From contig OW203773.1 of the NCBI GenBank assembly GCA_934045905.1, positions 17,533,246 through 17,597,245 on the forward strand: a DNA stretch of 64,000 nt. Reading direction: 5' to 3'. A model generated the notes under the pieces. That model saw nothing but the letters and a program-made list of their open reading frames with translations, had not been told where the DNA came from and made no database searches. This DNA is from Leuctra nigra. Its lineage: Eukaryota; Arthropoda; Insecta; Plecoptera; Leuctridae. Positions 46,266-57,181 of this stretch are shown one piece after another (the stretch's first letter is position 1; each line of letters starts with the position of its first letter). The position numbers and the translations under genes are program-made.

Positions 46266-46790
46266 TAGGCCGGGTAGGACCAACTCTGGATTAAGTTAAC
46301 TCTCGATGATTAGTGGAAATGAGTGAATCTTATTGGCTATGGAGTTCGCGCCAACTTGTTTCATTGGTTAACCCTCGTAAGAGGTGATTTTAGTCAGGTT
46401 TGGCATTTTAATGATGTCATTACCGGTTTCGGTAATAGAACATGTCTATGTCGACTATTGATATTTTATATAGATGACCGTCCGAATCGTTTGGCGCTCA
46501 TTTAGTCGTTTATCCGTTTTTGAGATGTGACGTCACTTCCTGTTTCAAAATGGCGGCACAAAAAATTTGTAAGGGCAAGGTATCATCAGACGCCAAAAGT
46601 GCCATGCACATGGCATGTGGCACATGTGAACATGTATGTGCACATGGCATAACCTGTTGTTCCCAAATTTGGTATATGTTGTGGGGTGGGCCATGCTCGA
46701 AATTAAGATATTTTGCAATAATGTGAGAATTTCCAATTTTAAGAAGCCGAAAATGCCATTTTCAACATTCAACCTTCGCCATTCCAAGTG

Positions 46791-47732
46791 ATCTCTGCAA
46801 CCATGTTTTCTATCGCATGAGAGGAGCAAGCCTGTCGTTCACCTGCGCAAGCTTTCAGGGGTGCGGCTATTTGCATGTGACATTTGTATGTACACGTGTG
46901 TCCGTCTACTTCTTAGTTCGTTCTGTTCTTATCTCGTCTCTGTCTCTGTCGTCTCTGTCTGTTCGTCTCTGTCCTTTCAAATATTTTTCCAAAGATTTTT
47001 TTTTTGTTATTGATTTTTGTTTTTGTTATTTTTTGTTATTGTTATTTGAAGCATGCCCCTCAGACCTAGTTAAACACCAACATTTCCATTCCAGACAGAA
47101 ACTACCATAACACGCTAAAACTGCAATTTTAATAGAAAATCTCGGAAAATAATGTGGATAGCCCACTGTTTTATGGTATATTATTTGGAATCAGCGTATT
47201 TTTATCTGTATAATTATGAAGTTTCATCGAAATATGATTTAGTTTTGAAAGGAAGACTTTAATTTGATGGAATTGGCTTGAATTGGTTTTTTAAGAGACC
47301 TGCGTTTGCGAACGGGAAACGCTGTATTTTTTAAAAAAAATATTGTCTTTCCACTCGAGAATAAAAATAAAGTAGAGTATCGTCTCATTACAGCCTAATA
47401 GACAACAAATTGCCACAAACTGGAGTACTGTATGACCTATGATACAACCTCAAAGGTCTTTATGTAGTTCCTCCAGTAGTATGTGGAAATATTTAATCTA
47501 TAAGGCTGACAGTTGCCAATGATTGCCATGTGGACACAGTATAACATAAAAGAGGAGAAATTCAAATTTTATTGACTGCTGTCCGCAATACATGGTTGAC
47601 CATTGAGATCCAGCTTACTTATCAATATAAAATACATCAAAACTAATAACTAATGAAATATTTATGAATGAAATTAATTGTTTTAAAAATAAAAATATTA
47701 ATAATTACAATTACAATTACTTTCTATAAAAA
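46791..47732. other. Intergenic with inverse copy of a segment at 38020-38110
   Basis: 47170-47260 (GGAATCAGCGTATTTTTATC...) is the reverse complement of about 38020-38100. A (GTCTCT)n-rich patch lies near 46935-46975. No gene. Confidence 0.5.
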
Positions 47733-48416
47733 CTAAAAACTATTATTATAAAGGTGATTATGAAGAATGCAAATAGAAGATTTTAAAACAGATGGAACAA
47801 TTAAATCAAACAATGGTAATGAAATGCCTACGCGCTTGAGGAAATCAGTGAAGAATGAAGGGATCGCTGCTCGGGCTCCAACCAACAGGCCAACAACTTC
47901 CCATCTGGCAGCAGGGACTTTATAACGTCTGGCTAGATCTTCAATACAGGGCTCATAAATCCTCTTCTTTTCCTCATCGACATCCTCCGCATGCCTCATT
48001 CCTTGTTCGAAGCGAATTGTAGGGTCCAATATGAGGGCTTGTTTCTTGTCATTCCTAATGGCGATGACGTCAGCACGACGTGTCGAGCCATCCACTGCTA
48101 GACATGACACCTCTTCATGCACCTCCCAGCGTGGTTGACGACGCAGCGCATCAGCAATCATCGTTCGTACTGCATGATGACGTGAGTTGCGTAACAGTTC
48201 CCCTTTGGAACATCTACCTAACACATGCGCAATGGTTTCTATCTCGTTGCAGTTTGTTGAACGGCAACGGTTTGTGTCAGTAGATCTTCCGGGGACTGCA
48301 CGCACTGCAGCGACATTGCACGACATCTTGATCGAATTGGTCCATTCGGATGACGACAATCCTTTTTTCATATACACCCACTTGTTGGATCGTGGTGTTT
48401 TAGCAAACATTGACAC
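47733..48416 (-). pseudogene. R2-like non-LTR retrotransposon, C-terminal fragment (CCHC + restriction-like endonuclease)
   Basis: A 227-codon open frame matching the end of R2-clade polyproteins. Residues 51-69 form a C-x4-C-x7-H-x4-C knuckle (C51, C56, H64, C69). A restriction-like endonuclease segment follows, with RRADVIAI (D116) and ALILDPTIRFE (D131) as the PD-(D/E)xK-type acidic positions. The tail contains YEPCIEDLARRY and WEVVGLLVGARA-type sequence. R2 proteins use this nuclease for target-primed insertion. The reverse transcriptase and N-terminal part are absent, so this is a 5'-truncated dead copy, although the remaining frame is uninterrupted. Downstream on the minus strand the 3' flank is AT-rich with AATTACAATTACAATTAC, possibly the tail. 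Confidence 0.75.
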
Positions 48417-51400
48417 CCCTTTTATACATTTGAAATATTTTTATACATTGAAAATGTCAAATCTGTATATTTAACTAATTAAAAATTATAAAACTGTATG
48501 TTGACTATATAAATTGTTGCAAAGTATTGCTACCGAACCCTTTAAAGCCAAAATACACATTTTATATAAAAACATGTTGTCTAATTTAAACTTACTTCAA
48601 CACTGCTTTAAACAATGGGTATAATTTAATATTTTTGAAAACTTTTGTCGGAATCAACTCTTCTGCTCTCTAGCTTCTGCTGGTGAATATTTATATTTCA
48701 GTTTTCAAGTGGTTCGCCATGAGCTAGAGGTACTTGAATGTTGTGTTATAGATTTTGATTTGGATTGAATGTGTTAATTTAATTCTGACGTAACTTCATT
48801 CTTTGTGCGGTCGCTGGTAAAATTGAGCTTACATCCATCAGTGTTTTTGTTATAATGATCCGTTCATTTTATTATTTTCTAAACTGCACATTCCTTTTGA
48901 CATAGGATTAGGAAAATCAATCAACAAAATACTGATCGGAAAATAAACATGTCATCAAATTTAGTATTTTTATTTGGATTTTCGGTTTAATATATAATTT
49001 TTTATTGAGATAAATACATAAAAATCAATAGACATAAATAATGTTTCTAATCAGAACAATGTCATTAAAAGTATTATTTTCTTTATGGAATTTATTTTAA
49101 AAAGTAATAAAATTCAATTGACATAATAAACAATTAATGTAAATCAGGAGAATACTTGTGTTCAAATGTATAATTATTATTAAAATGACCCAACATCTTA
49201 TCAGATCAATCAATCAAAGGAAGATATATGGTATCAGATCAGAATACAGATGATTGTGAGTGGAACAGTAACCAGATTTATCTTCCACTCTCAATCCAAG
49301 AAAGTGCTCATTTTCCTTAAGGTAAGACTGTACTAAAAAATAAAATTTGGGGAATATTTTTTTTTTTTTTTTTTTTTAATAATTAGTTTAATTATATATA
49401 AATCGTTTTGTGAAAGTGTATTGCCGTGGTTACACTCTAAATACATTATTTTTAATTTACCATATTTTCGTCGAAAAATAGTCTCCTGCATTAGTAAATG
49501 CAATGGCAACTTGTTCTGTATATTTCAAATGCGTTTATCTCTTTTATATTATTTTTCAAGGTTATGTTCCTTTTTTTGGAATCCATTTGAGATAATGAAC
49601 TGAAATTTTTATTGTAACTTCAGCACATTAATTAGGACAAACAAGTCCATTTTGAATGCAATATTATTGATATTTATTGTTAAAAAAAATAAAATGCAAT
49701 GAAAAATGTTGTAATTTTGACAATGTAAAAATATTTGACCTTGAAAAATTATTAAAAGAGAATTACACCATCAAATTGAACAAAAATGGACTTAAATTAA
49801 TCTCCATATGACCTCCATGCATGGATAAAATTTCAAAGATGTAGGTCAAGTACTTCCTGAGAAAAAGGTACATAAACAAACTCAAAATTAACATTGTCAG
49901 TATAGGGCGTACAGTTTACCTTAAAATGATACCATTAGTATACAAACCCCAGCAAAACATCGACATTAGACAACTATTGTGATCGCTACATCCAAAACTC
50001 AGTAGTTTCTAATTTTAGTGACGATTTCTTTAAATAAAGCTAGTAGCGAAATTGTTCAAAACTAAAATAGTTCGGAATTTCGAATTAACACAGAGATTAC
50101 CAATTATGTTAGGATTCCTAATTTTCATTTTAAACATACCTACCATTTTCATGTGAAATAATAAAATACATTCTATTCTATCATGTTCATATAATTGGCG
50201 GGAAATTGGGTTGACATTTTAATGGTGGCGCTACCTGTCCTGAAATTGTGTGTCATGTTGGTACTCCTGCCTATACTTGTGTCCAGCTTACCTCAGTAAT
50301 TAAAGTTTGTAAAAAAATCAACATCGTGTTCTTTGTTTGTTTGTTTCAATGTAACTTGCTAGTGAAACAGCATATAAATAGATTGTAATTGAGAAAAACA
50401 TACAATGTGAGTATTTGAACAATAATCTATTCCTATATTGCTTCCTACGTGTAGCTATGTGGAAGATAAGCTATCGGCTGGACTTGCCGTGTTGTTGGAG
50501 GTTACGTTTGGTTTGTAGCGAGCTGCATGTTAGTTTTGATACACTTAGTTATCAAGTAAACAGTTAGATGCTATTCTGTCGGTATTCTGTAGCTAGGAAA
50601 TCATTGATTGCAGTATTATTAGACAATGTTTTCTCGGTCCACGCAGAAGTAGATGAGTGAGCAGCTACAGTTCATTTACCTGACAGACACATAAATATTT
50701 GTCCTCCCTCACAAGACCAGGCAAAACAAAATGTGTCAAAACATTCACCTACCTACTTAATTTATCTTCGGCAAAAGCTCCGGTGCAAATAACTAATTTG
50801 GGTAGGTTTCTATCTTCATAATGTCTCTGATACAGAAACGCTTGACCATTATTTAATATCACAAGCCACTAGTTCGGTCATTTAAAGACCAGATCGTAGC
50901 TCAATCAATAACATTGTGGGACAAGCCTTGGACTAGGAGAACAATGCTCGTTCACCACTGATGTCAAATCCTATAGATATTAAATAAGGATCCACGTAGG
51001 TGTGTACCTTCAGCAATTAAATCGAAATTGGAGTATTTTTTAAAGAAATTTAGCTGTCAATTCAAAAATGGCAAAACAATGTCAAAATAAGGATTTACAT
51101 CGGCATCAAAATCACTCCGTGTCAAATAAGCTGCCAAGTCACTTCTTAAAAAAATTGAATTTACATAATTATCACTATTCATTGATGTTTTAAAATAATT
51201 GAATAATTATTCAATTTAACTCTTTGAGGCACAGAGATTTTTTTCTTCTTGCAAACATTTAAGTGATATAATTGATTGACAGGGATATAATAGTTCACAA
51301 AAATGCATTTTGTCGAGTTTTATTTTCACCCTTCAACCCCTAAAGGGTGGTAAAACATGTATTTCACCATGAAGCAAGCGTTCAATAATGCAAATTGTAA

Positions 51401-51660
51401 ATATTGATAACATATTTTTCTTGAACTTAGTATGCAAAATTCTGATGAACTCAAATGTGCAATATGTAATAATAATAATAATAATAATAATATGACTTGA
51501 AAATTTAGATAATACATTTGAAAAGAGCTGGCAACGCTTATTTTCGAAATCAAAATTCCCCAAAAATTATAAGATCTTGAAATTAGCACTATGTTGCAGT
51601 CATAATTGTTCAAATACAACTTGTTAAGATACAACTAAGGTGTTGCACATCATCTGCTAC
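48417..51660. other. Intergenic AT-rich DNA
   Basis: A poly-T run at about 49356-49377 and an (AAT)n microsatellite at 51469-51491. A ~45-bp phrase CAGATTTATCTTCC...CCAAGAAAGTGCTC at about 49273-49312 recurs at about 56934-56977. A decayed CACTCCGTGTCAAATAAGC fragment of the palindrome family lies at about 51113. No gene recognised. Confidence 0.45.
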
Positions 51661-51664
51661 GTTC

Positions 51665-51835
51665 AGGCTACTGATTCCGTGTGGAAGTCCATGAATCGGT
51701 TGCGAGTCGCTCCGGAGCGCAACGGGGCCCACACGCGGTGCACGCGTACTCACCATCAGATGGGATATCTGCCCTTTCAACATCATCTAAGACTGCAATA
51801 ACCTCGGAACCAGTTACACCCTTAAGTTAGACCCA
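51665..51835. other. Isolated GC-rich block, possible retroelement 3' fragment
   Basis: About 55-60% GC in surroundings near 30%. It contains GAGTCGCTCCGGAGCGCAAC, CACGCGGTGCACGCG and CTCACCATCAGATGGGATAT. The last phrase resembles a 3' motif of some insect LINE families. No frame is clearly coding. Confidence 0.35.
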
Positions 51836-52549
51836 TCAATGTAGAAAAATAATCATTAGATTATTAAAATAAAAAAATAAAAAATAAAAGTAGGGTTATG
51901 TTTCATATTTGAAATTTTCATGGAGGTACTAATGCCTTACCATGTCATATTAACAAAAAAACAGTTATGTTGAATACAAATTACCTTCATTTTATTGTTT
52001 ATGAATGAACTTTATACATCTACTTAGTAGTAACAATAATTAGTTTCATAACAAATCATTCACATATTTTACTACGTGGAAGATTTCATCTGTCCTTAAA
52101 AACACGTGACAGTACACAGATAAATACCCTCTGATCAAAGGCAGCAACCATTCTTAATCCGACGTTGGGCCTAGATAGGTAACAAAATGACGTCATTTCC
52201 GGCTTGTATTTCCGGTACAAATAATTACAGCACAGAGTGTTTACATTATTAAAAATGACCCAAAAATTAAGAAAAAAACAAAAAAACGAAAAATTTACAT
52301 AGTTCAAAGATGTAGCCTGAAGTCGACTCTTGTTTTCATGTGAAAACTATTTACTGGTCAGGAATTAGAACGCGGCAAGATGACGAAAATTTGAAAAAAT
52401 GGAATCTATGTTGGGTCAATGATGACATTTCGTTTTACAATGATATTATGCACCTAGGACACTGTAATTTACATTTTCAAATGTATTTGAGATTACAACA
52501 GACTACCAAAAGATATTGACATAAATTGGTAATTTAAACTCAATTAAAC

Positions 52550-52666
52550 TCATTTTCCCTACTATTTTTAATATCATTCCCCCTGTTTTGAAACAGTTAG
52601 ATAAATATGTTATTATTAAAAAGGAAATCAAAGATTGGTTGATAAATAGAGATCATTAATTGAATA

Positions 52667-52702
<36 letters not shown>

Positions 52703-52990
52703 GATTCAGATGAGTATTATTATTAATGTTATTTTTCCTATACAACTCAATTACGTTTGGTAAATACTTTGTAATATAATCCTGTATTTCTTATGAATTT
52801 GTATTGTTTATTGAATTAATTAATTATGTCTGCAATATTGATATTGTATTTCTTTATGATTTATTATGGTTTATTGAATTATGTATTGCCACAGGCTAGC
52901 CAGTCATGGCTATGTGGCCTAGTCTGACTATATGTATTAACCTGTTTATAATAAATAAAATGTTAAAACAAAAAAAAACAAAAAAAAGTT
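52550..52990 (+). repeat. Retroposon 3' end with polyadenylation signal and A tail
   Basis: An (ATT)n stretch (about 52667-52703) is followed by a T/A-rich trailer and CCAGTCATGGCTATGTGGCC. The segment ends AATAAATAAAATG and an A-rich tail (about 52970-52987). This is the form of a 5'-truncated non-LTR 3' untranslated region. No coding sequence remains. Confidence 0.45.
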
Positions 52991-54202
52991 ACTACAAAAA
53001 TGTTACCCCACCGCTGGCGCCATCCCACGGACATTTTGGTTACTAAAAAAAAATGTTACCCATCTAAGCCCTAAGAAGCTGCCAACCATTCCGAACGTCT
53101 GCGCCACCTATGAGCTACTTCCAGAACTCTTTGATGACGTATTCAGGGTGGTATTACAACGATACCAGCATGCAAATAAGCACAGAAAATTCTAGAAATT
53201 GAGCTTAAATTTTTATTTGAATTTAAATTGTCCCTGAGATCGTTTTTGACAAGTTATTGTAATTGGTTGATCAATGAAAATAACCTGTTGCTCACACCAT
53301 TTGACATAACAAATGTGTCCAATGGAAAAATAGGACAAAAAAGGTATGCCTACTTTTTAATTAATTGGAACATCCATTGTTAGTCTAGGGACGTTTGGAG
53401 CCCATTAATGAAATAAAAACGATGTTGTTTCCTTTATTTTAAAAATTATATTATAAAATGTATTCCGATGCATCCCATTTTTCATTTGCTATCATAATAT
53501 AACCATAACTTTACTTAAATATTACAAGATCTAGGTAATTGAAAATTGGTGGTTAAATGTAGTGTTAGACTTGTGACAAAAATCGCCGCTATTTTACAAA
53601 ATCCTAGAAACGCTCCCGAATTCAATGGTACCTTCAAAATTACTGTACGACAAATAGTTTCACTTTTGTTATCAATTGAAGAGAAAATAAATGTTAGTCT
53701 TGCGACGCTAGTCATGTGACTTTTAAATTTACAACTATAAAATACTTTTTTTATAGTACCAAAGACTAAATATATTTGATATTTTGCAGATTATCAGAAG
53801 TAGCTAATACTTTAACATAGGTTATAAAAAAATCTACATTTAATATAATTATAATTTTTTATTTTAGAAATGTTTTTTTCAATGACAATATACGATATAT
53901 TAAATATGTTGAGTACTGTTACAAGTAGCTCTAACTATTACACAATTAAAATTTAAAAATTAAAAATAAATACAAATCTATTTTAAAAATATTTGATTGC
54001 CATTCTCTCGACGACGTTCCCTAATATTAACTTGATGCATACTTGTAATTTTATTTTTTCCATTCGCATTCGCATTTTTCCATTCGCAACTTATGTGTAT
54101 AAGTTCAATAATGTGTAATAACTTCAGATATGCCATCAGTACCTAATTAGTTCTTCTTTCTAGAGGAAAATAAATATAAAATAACACAGTTTAAATATAT
54201 TA
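52991..54202. other. Intergenic, nothing identified
   Basis: AT-rich; no supported ORF, RNA gene or repeat. Confidence 0.4.
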
Positions 54203-54364
54203 CACTCAAGATGCAATTCTTTTAATGAAATATTTCGGTTTTGTCAAGCCTATGTCAAGTTCTCATCCTAGTTTGTTTTTAGTTTTAAAGTAATGAGTAA
54301 TGACTTATGTAGGATTTTGTAAAAAAAAACGAAATATTTAATTAAAAGAATTGAATCTTGAGTG
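54203..54364. mobile_element. TIR MITE, TA|CACTCAAG type
   Basis: A 162-bp element. CACTCAAGATGCAATTCTTT at the left pairs with AAAGAATTGAATCTTGAGTG at the right, with arms of ~36 bp. TA lies on both sides (54201-54202 and 54365-54366). It sits ~550 bp upstream of the zinc-finger reading frame. Confidence 0.82.
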
Positions 54365-54890
54365 TAAAGTTTTTAAACTCTATTATTTTTTTGCTTATAT
54401 AAAGTTTGGTTTAGTGTTATGAACTTTTTGTTAAAAAATTAAAAATGTTTCCGTCGCCATTCGCCTTGATGCAGAACAATGCAACGTTAATCCCCAGAAA
54501 AAAATGTAAAAAATGCCCAATATTGCCCTTTCTTTCCCTATCATTTTACCAAATTTAGATAGGAAACATTGTTGGCAGGAACGGAACGAGCGACCGCAAA
54601 AAATTATCACGGAACATTTACACGTCCAACAAATTGTTAACAAATCACATTATTCCAAATTTGTGAGGATTTTTTTCTCTCCACGAGACGCAGAAATGAA
54701 AGTTTAGTCACCAGCTTGAAACAGCCTACTGACTTAAGTTACATCCGGTCTAATGACTTGTCAAGGTCAACTGTCACTCAAGTCCTACTTATCCACCTCA
54801 ACATGTTCCTTCACATTGAAATCCGTCTCGGTACTTTTGTACCGCACCTTGGTTATCCAGACTCTTGTTGGTGTTTAATCTCGGCAATTG

Positions 54891-54901
54891 CTTTGTTGCA
54901 G
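54891..54901 (+). promoter_or_regulatory. Probable 3' splice acceptor before the zinc-finger coding exon
   Basis: CTTTGTTGCAG precedes AGAGGAAATATCATGG. The amino acids encoded upstream (54716-54900) are not zinc-finger-like, which supports an intron ending here. Inferred from consensus only. Confidence 0.4.
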
Positions 54902-54913
54902 AGAGGAAATATC

Positions 54914-56047
54914 ATGGCGCTGCAACTCAGCAACATCAAGGTCAAAACTGAGCCAGAAGATGATGAAGATTCTAACATCGAATTGAAATACCATGTTAGT
55001 TCAGCTACATCCATCCAGCCAACAGAATACGGCTTGTTTGAAACACAGCTAAACATCAAGGAAGACGTGTTGGATATTCCCATTAAATCTGAAGTTGACA
55101 CTGAATTACCCAACGAGGATAACGATGCTATTCAACCAAGTCAAGACACAGATCCACTAAACAACAGCCTCGTTCCTCCCAGAGACTTGCTCTACTCTTG
55201 TGAACTCTGCAGTTACCAGGGCAAATCTAAACGCAACCTTGCTCAGCACAAGAGACGTCATCATTGCAAGAAGAAGAAGCATCAATGTGGCCAGTGTGAT
55301 TATAGTACACAGGAGAAGTACAATCTTGTAAGACACCAGCGTATTCATTCAGGAGAGCGGCCATACGCATGCGACGTCTGCCCTTTCAAGACTGCCACAA
55401 AAAGTCACCTGATACAGCACAAACTTCTCCATTCCAAGAAAATGAAGAGGTTCAAATGCAGCCAGTGTGATTTCAGATCTCACGATAAGGGCGACCTTGT
55501 ACGTCACATGCGCATGCATACTGGGGAGTGGCCATATGCATGTGACATATGTACGTTTACCTGTTCCCGGAGAAATTATCTGGAATTACACAAACGTCGA
55601 CATTCTTCAGAGGAGAAGAAGTTCAAATGCGCGATGTGTGACTACAGATCTCACACCAAGAGCTTTCTTGTACGTCACATGCGCATTCATACTGGGGAGC
55701 GGCCATTTGCATGTGACATATGCACATTTACCTGTGCCCGGAGAAGTTATCTTGTAATACACAAACGTCGACATTCTTCAGAGGAGAAGAAGTTCAAATG
55801 TGGTCAGTGTGACTTCAGATTTAACAGTAAGGGCAACCTTGTACGACACATGCGCATTCATACTGGGGAGCGGCCATTTGCATGTGACATATGTACATTT
55901 ACCTGTGCCCGGAGAAATTATCTGGTAATACACAAACGTCGACATTCTTCAGAGGAGAAGAAGTTCAAATGCGCGATGTGTTACTATGGATCTCACACTA
56001 AGAGCTGCCTTGTACGTCACCTGCGCAATTATTGTGGTAGGCGGTAA
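54914..56047 (+). CDS. C2H2 zinc-finger protein with tandem two-finger modules
   Basis: Likely a nuclear DNA-binding regulator. The frame is open from 54716, but the ATG at 54914 (MALQLSNIKVKTEPEDDED) is the more probable start. It follows CTTTGTTGCAG (to 54901), a plausible 3' splice site, and it begins an acidic segment with SUMO-type sites VKTE and IKSE. Counting from 54716, fingers begin at residue 160. Nine C-x2-C-x12-H-x3-H fingers are intact; a tenth (residue 417 on) lacks its last His and the protein ends in NYCGRR. From residue 246 a 57-residue pair of fingers is repeated (F246, F303, F360, F417), joined alternately by TGERPFA and the atypical SSEEKKFKC linkers. The array looks recently amplified. 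The terminal broken finger suggests an unequal exchange or a recent stop. AATAAA-like signals lie at about 56546 and 56918. Confidence 0.85.
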   Translation: MALQLSNIKVKTEPEDDEDSNIELKYHVSSATSIQPTEYGLFETQLNIKEDVLDIPIKSEVDTELPNEDNDAIQPSQDTDPLNNSLVPPRDLLYSCELCSYQGKSKRNLAQHKRRHHCKKKKHQCGQCDYSTQEKYNLVRHQRIHSGERPYACDVCPFKTATKSHLIQHKLLHSKKMKRFKCSQCDFRSHDKGDLVRHMRMHTGEWPYACDICTFTCSRRNYLELHKRRHSSEEKKFKCAMCDYRSHTKSFLVRHMRIHTGERPFACDICTFTCARRSYLVIHKRRHSSEEKKFKCGQCDFRFNSKGNLVRHMRIHTGERPFACDICTFTCARRNYLVIHKRRHSSEEKKFKCAMCYYGSHTKSCLVRHLRNYCGRR

Positions 56048-56980
56048 TACGCAAGAGGCCATCAAGAGGTCATCCAGGAGAACCCGTCATTACACAGGCT
56101 TCAAATATTAGGAGTGCTAATAATGATATTGATTATAGGTATTATTTTTATAATGAATGAAGAGTATACTCGTATATTGTCATCAAATTTGATAAGTAAA
56201 AAAAAATTTTTATAGGTATGTTAAGAAAATTATGATTCATTTTAACGTAATTGGTTGCATTGGTTTTTAAATGTTGTTAATTCAATAATTTATAATAACT
56301 ACCTATTTGTTAGGAAGTTACTCTCTCATCTAAAATAGTTTAGGGAGGGGATTATATATTTTTCTTAGTTAGGTAATAGTTCTATGAACTATATATTTGA
56401 ATTTAGAGGAAAATGTGTATGTTTCAATGCATTGATTTTGCTTTGCTTTGAATTAGTTATTAGTGATTGGGTACAATTACTCAATTTATTTGATTTTTTT
56501 CAATCCCGCTTTTTTATTGTCATAATTGTTTTAAAAAAATCGAATTAATAAATATGCTACTAATCAAATATAAAACATATCGTCGTATATATTATATTTT
56601 TTATAATAGCCCAATCTGTTTTCAATATACTTATATATTGAAACAAATATTTAAACATCAGTAAACGTAATCAGTTAATCACTTATTGAAGAAAGTGTGT
56701 CAATCCATTTGTGGTCGTTCAGAGAAATCAATGAAAACTGTCTCCTGTGCCATTATTTTTAAATGTCGTACATAATGAGTACTGGGACTGACGCCTTCTT
56801 GCTAAGATGTGCTAACGATATTTATAAAAGTGTAAATTTCACTATTTAATGGACTGACATTGTATATTTTATGGGCCCCATCTTGGATAAGTGATGCAAA
56901 TATTCTTCTAATCTGAAATAAAACATGTAATCAGATTTATCTACCTCATTTCTATTCACAAACCAAGAAAGTGCTCCTCT
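56048..56980. other. 3' flank of zinc-finger gene, AT-rich
   Basis: Probably 3' UTR and spacer, with AATAAAT near 56546 and AATAAAAC near 56918. The CCAAGAAAGTGCTC phrase shared with 49273-49312 lies at its end, next to the LINE 3' border. Confidence 0.4.
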
Positions 56981-57181
56981 TTCCTTTCAATGATGATGCC
57001 ATATTATTACTAATAGTATACATACTTCATCAAACCTTCTTCTTCTATCTTGAGAGGAGGGGTTCCTCCTCTCGGTGTTGCTGGTACCGTGTCTTTGTGA
57101 CACATAAACCCAGCCTTCTTGGGTCTGCTGGGATGATTGGTTCAGCTTGGTTTCACCTTCTAAGAGGCGGGGGTGGCATCT

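Larger units (their letters stand above)
44577..46790 (+). mobile_element. Palindrome/hairpin relative, copy 6, carrying a nested stack
   Basis: Arm sequence (44580-44650, GAAATCTAAAAATTCCGC...), a GGGAAAATGGGG minisatellite (44676-44727) and the junction GATATCACTCATTTTTTCT are followed by body sites TGGCATCACTTCCGG (about 44940), TGATGTCATTACCGG (about 46415) and TGACGTCACTTCCTG (about 46529). The body is split after about 45049 by a MITE (45052-46265). A further ~110-bp unrelated segment (46268-46377) precedes the point where the body resumes at GTAAGAGGTGATT. The 3' hairpin is missing; similarity ends near 46760. Confidence 0.6.
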
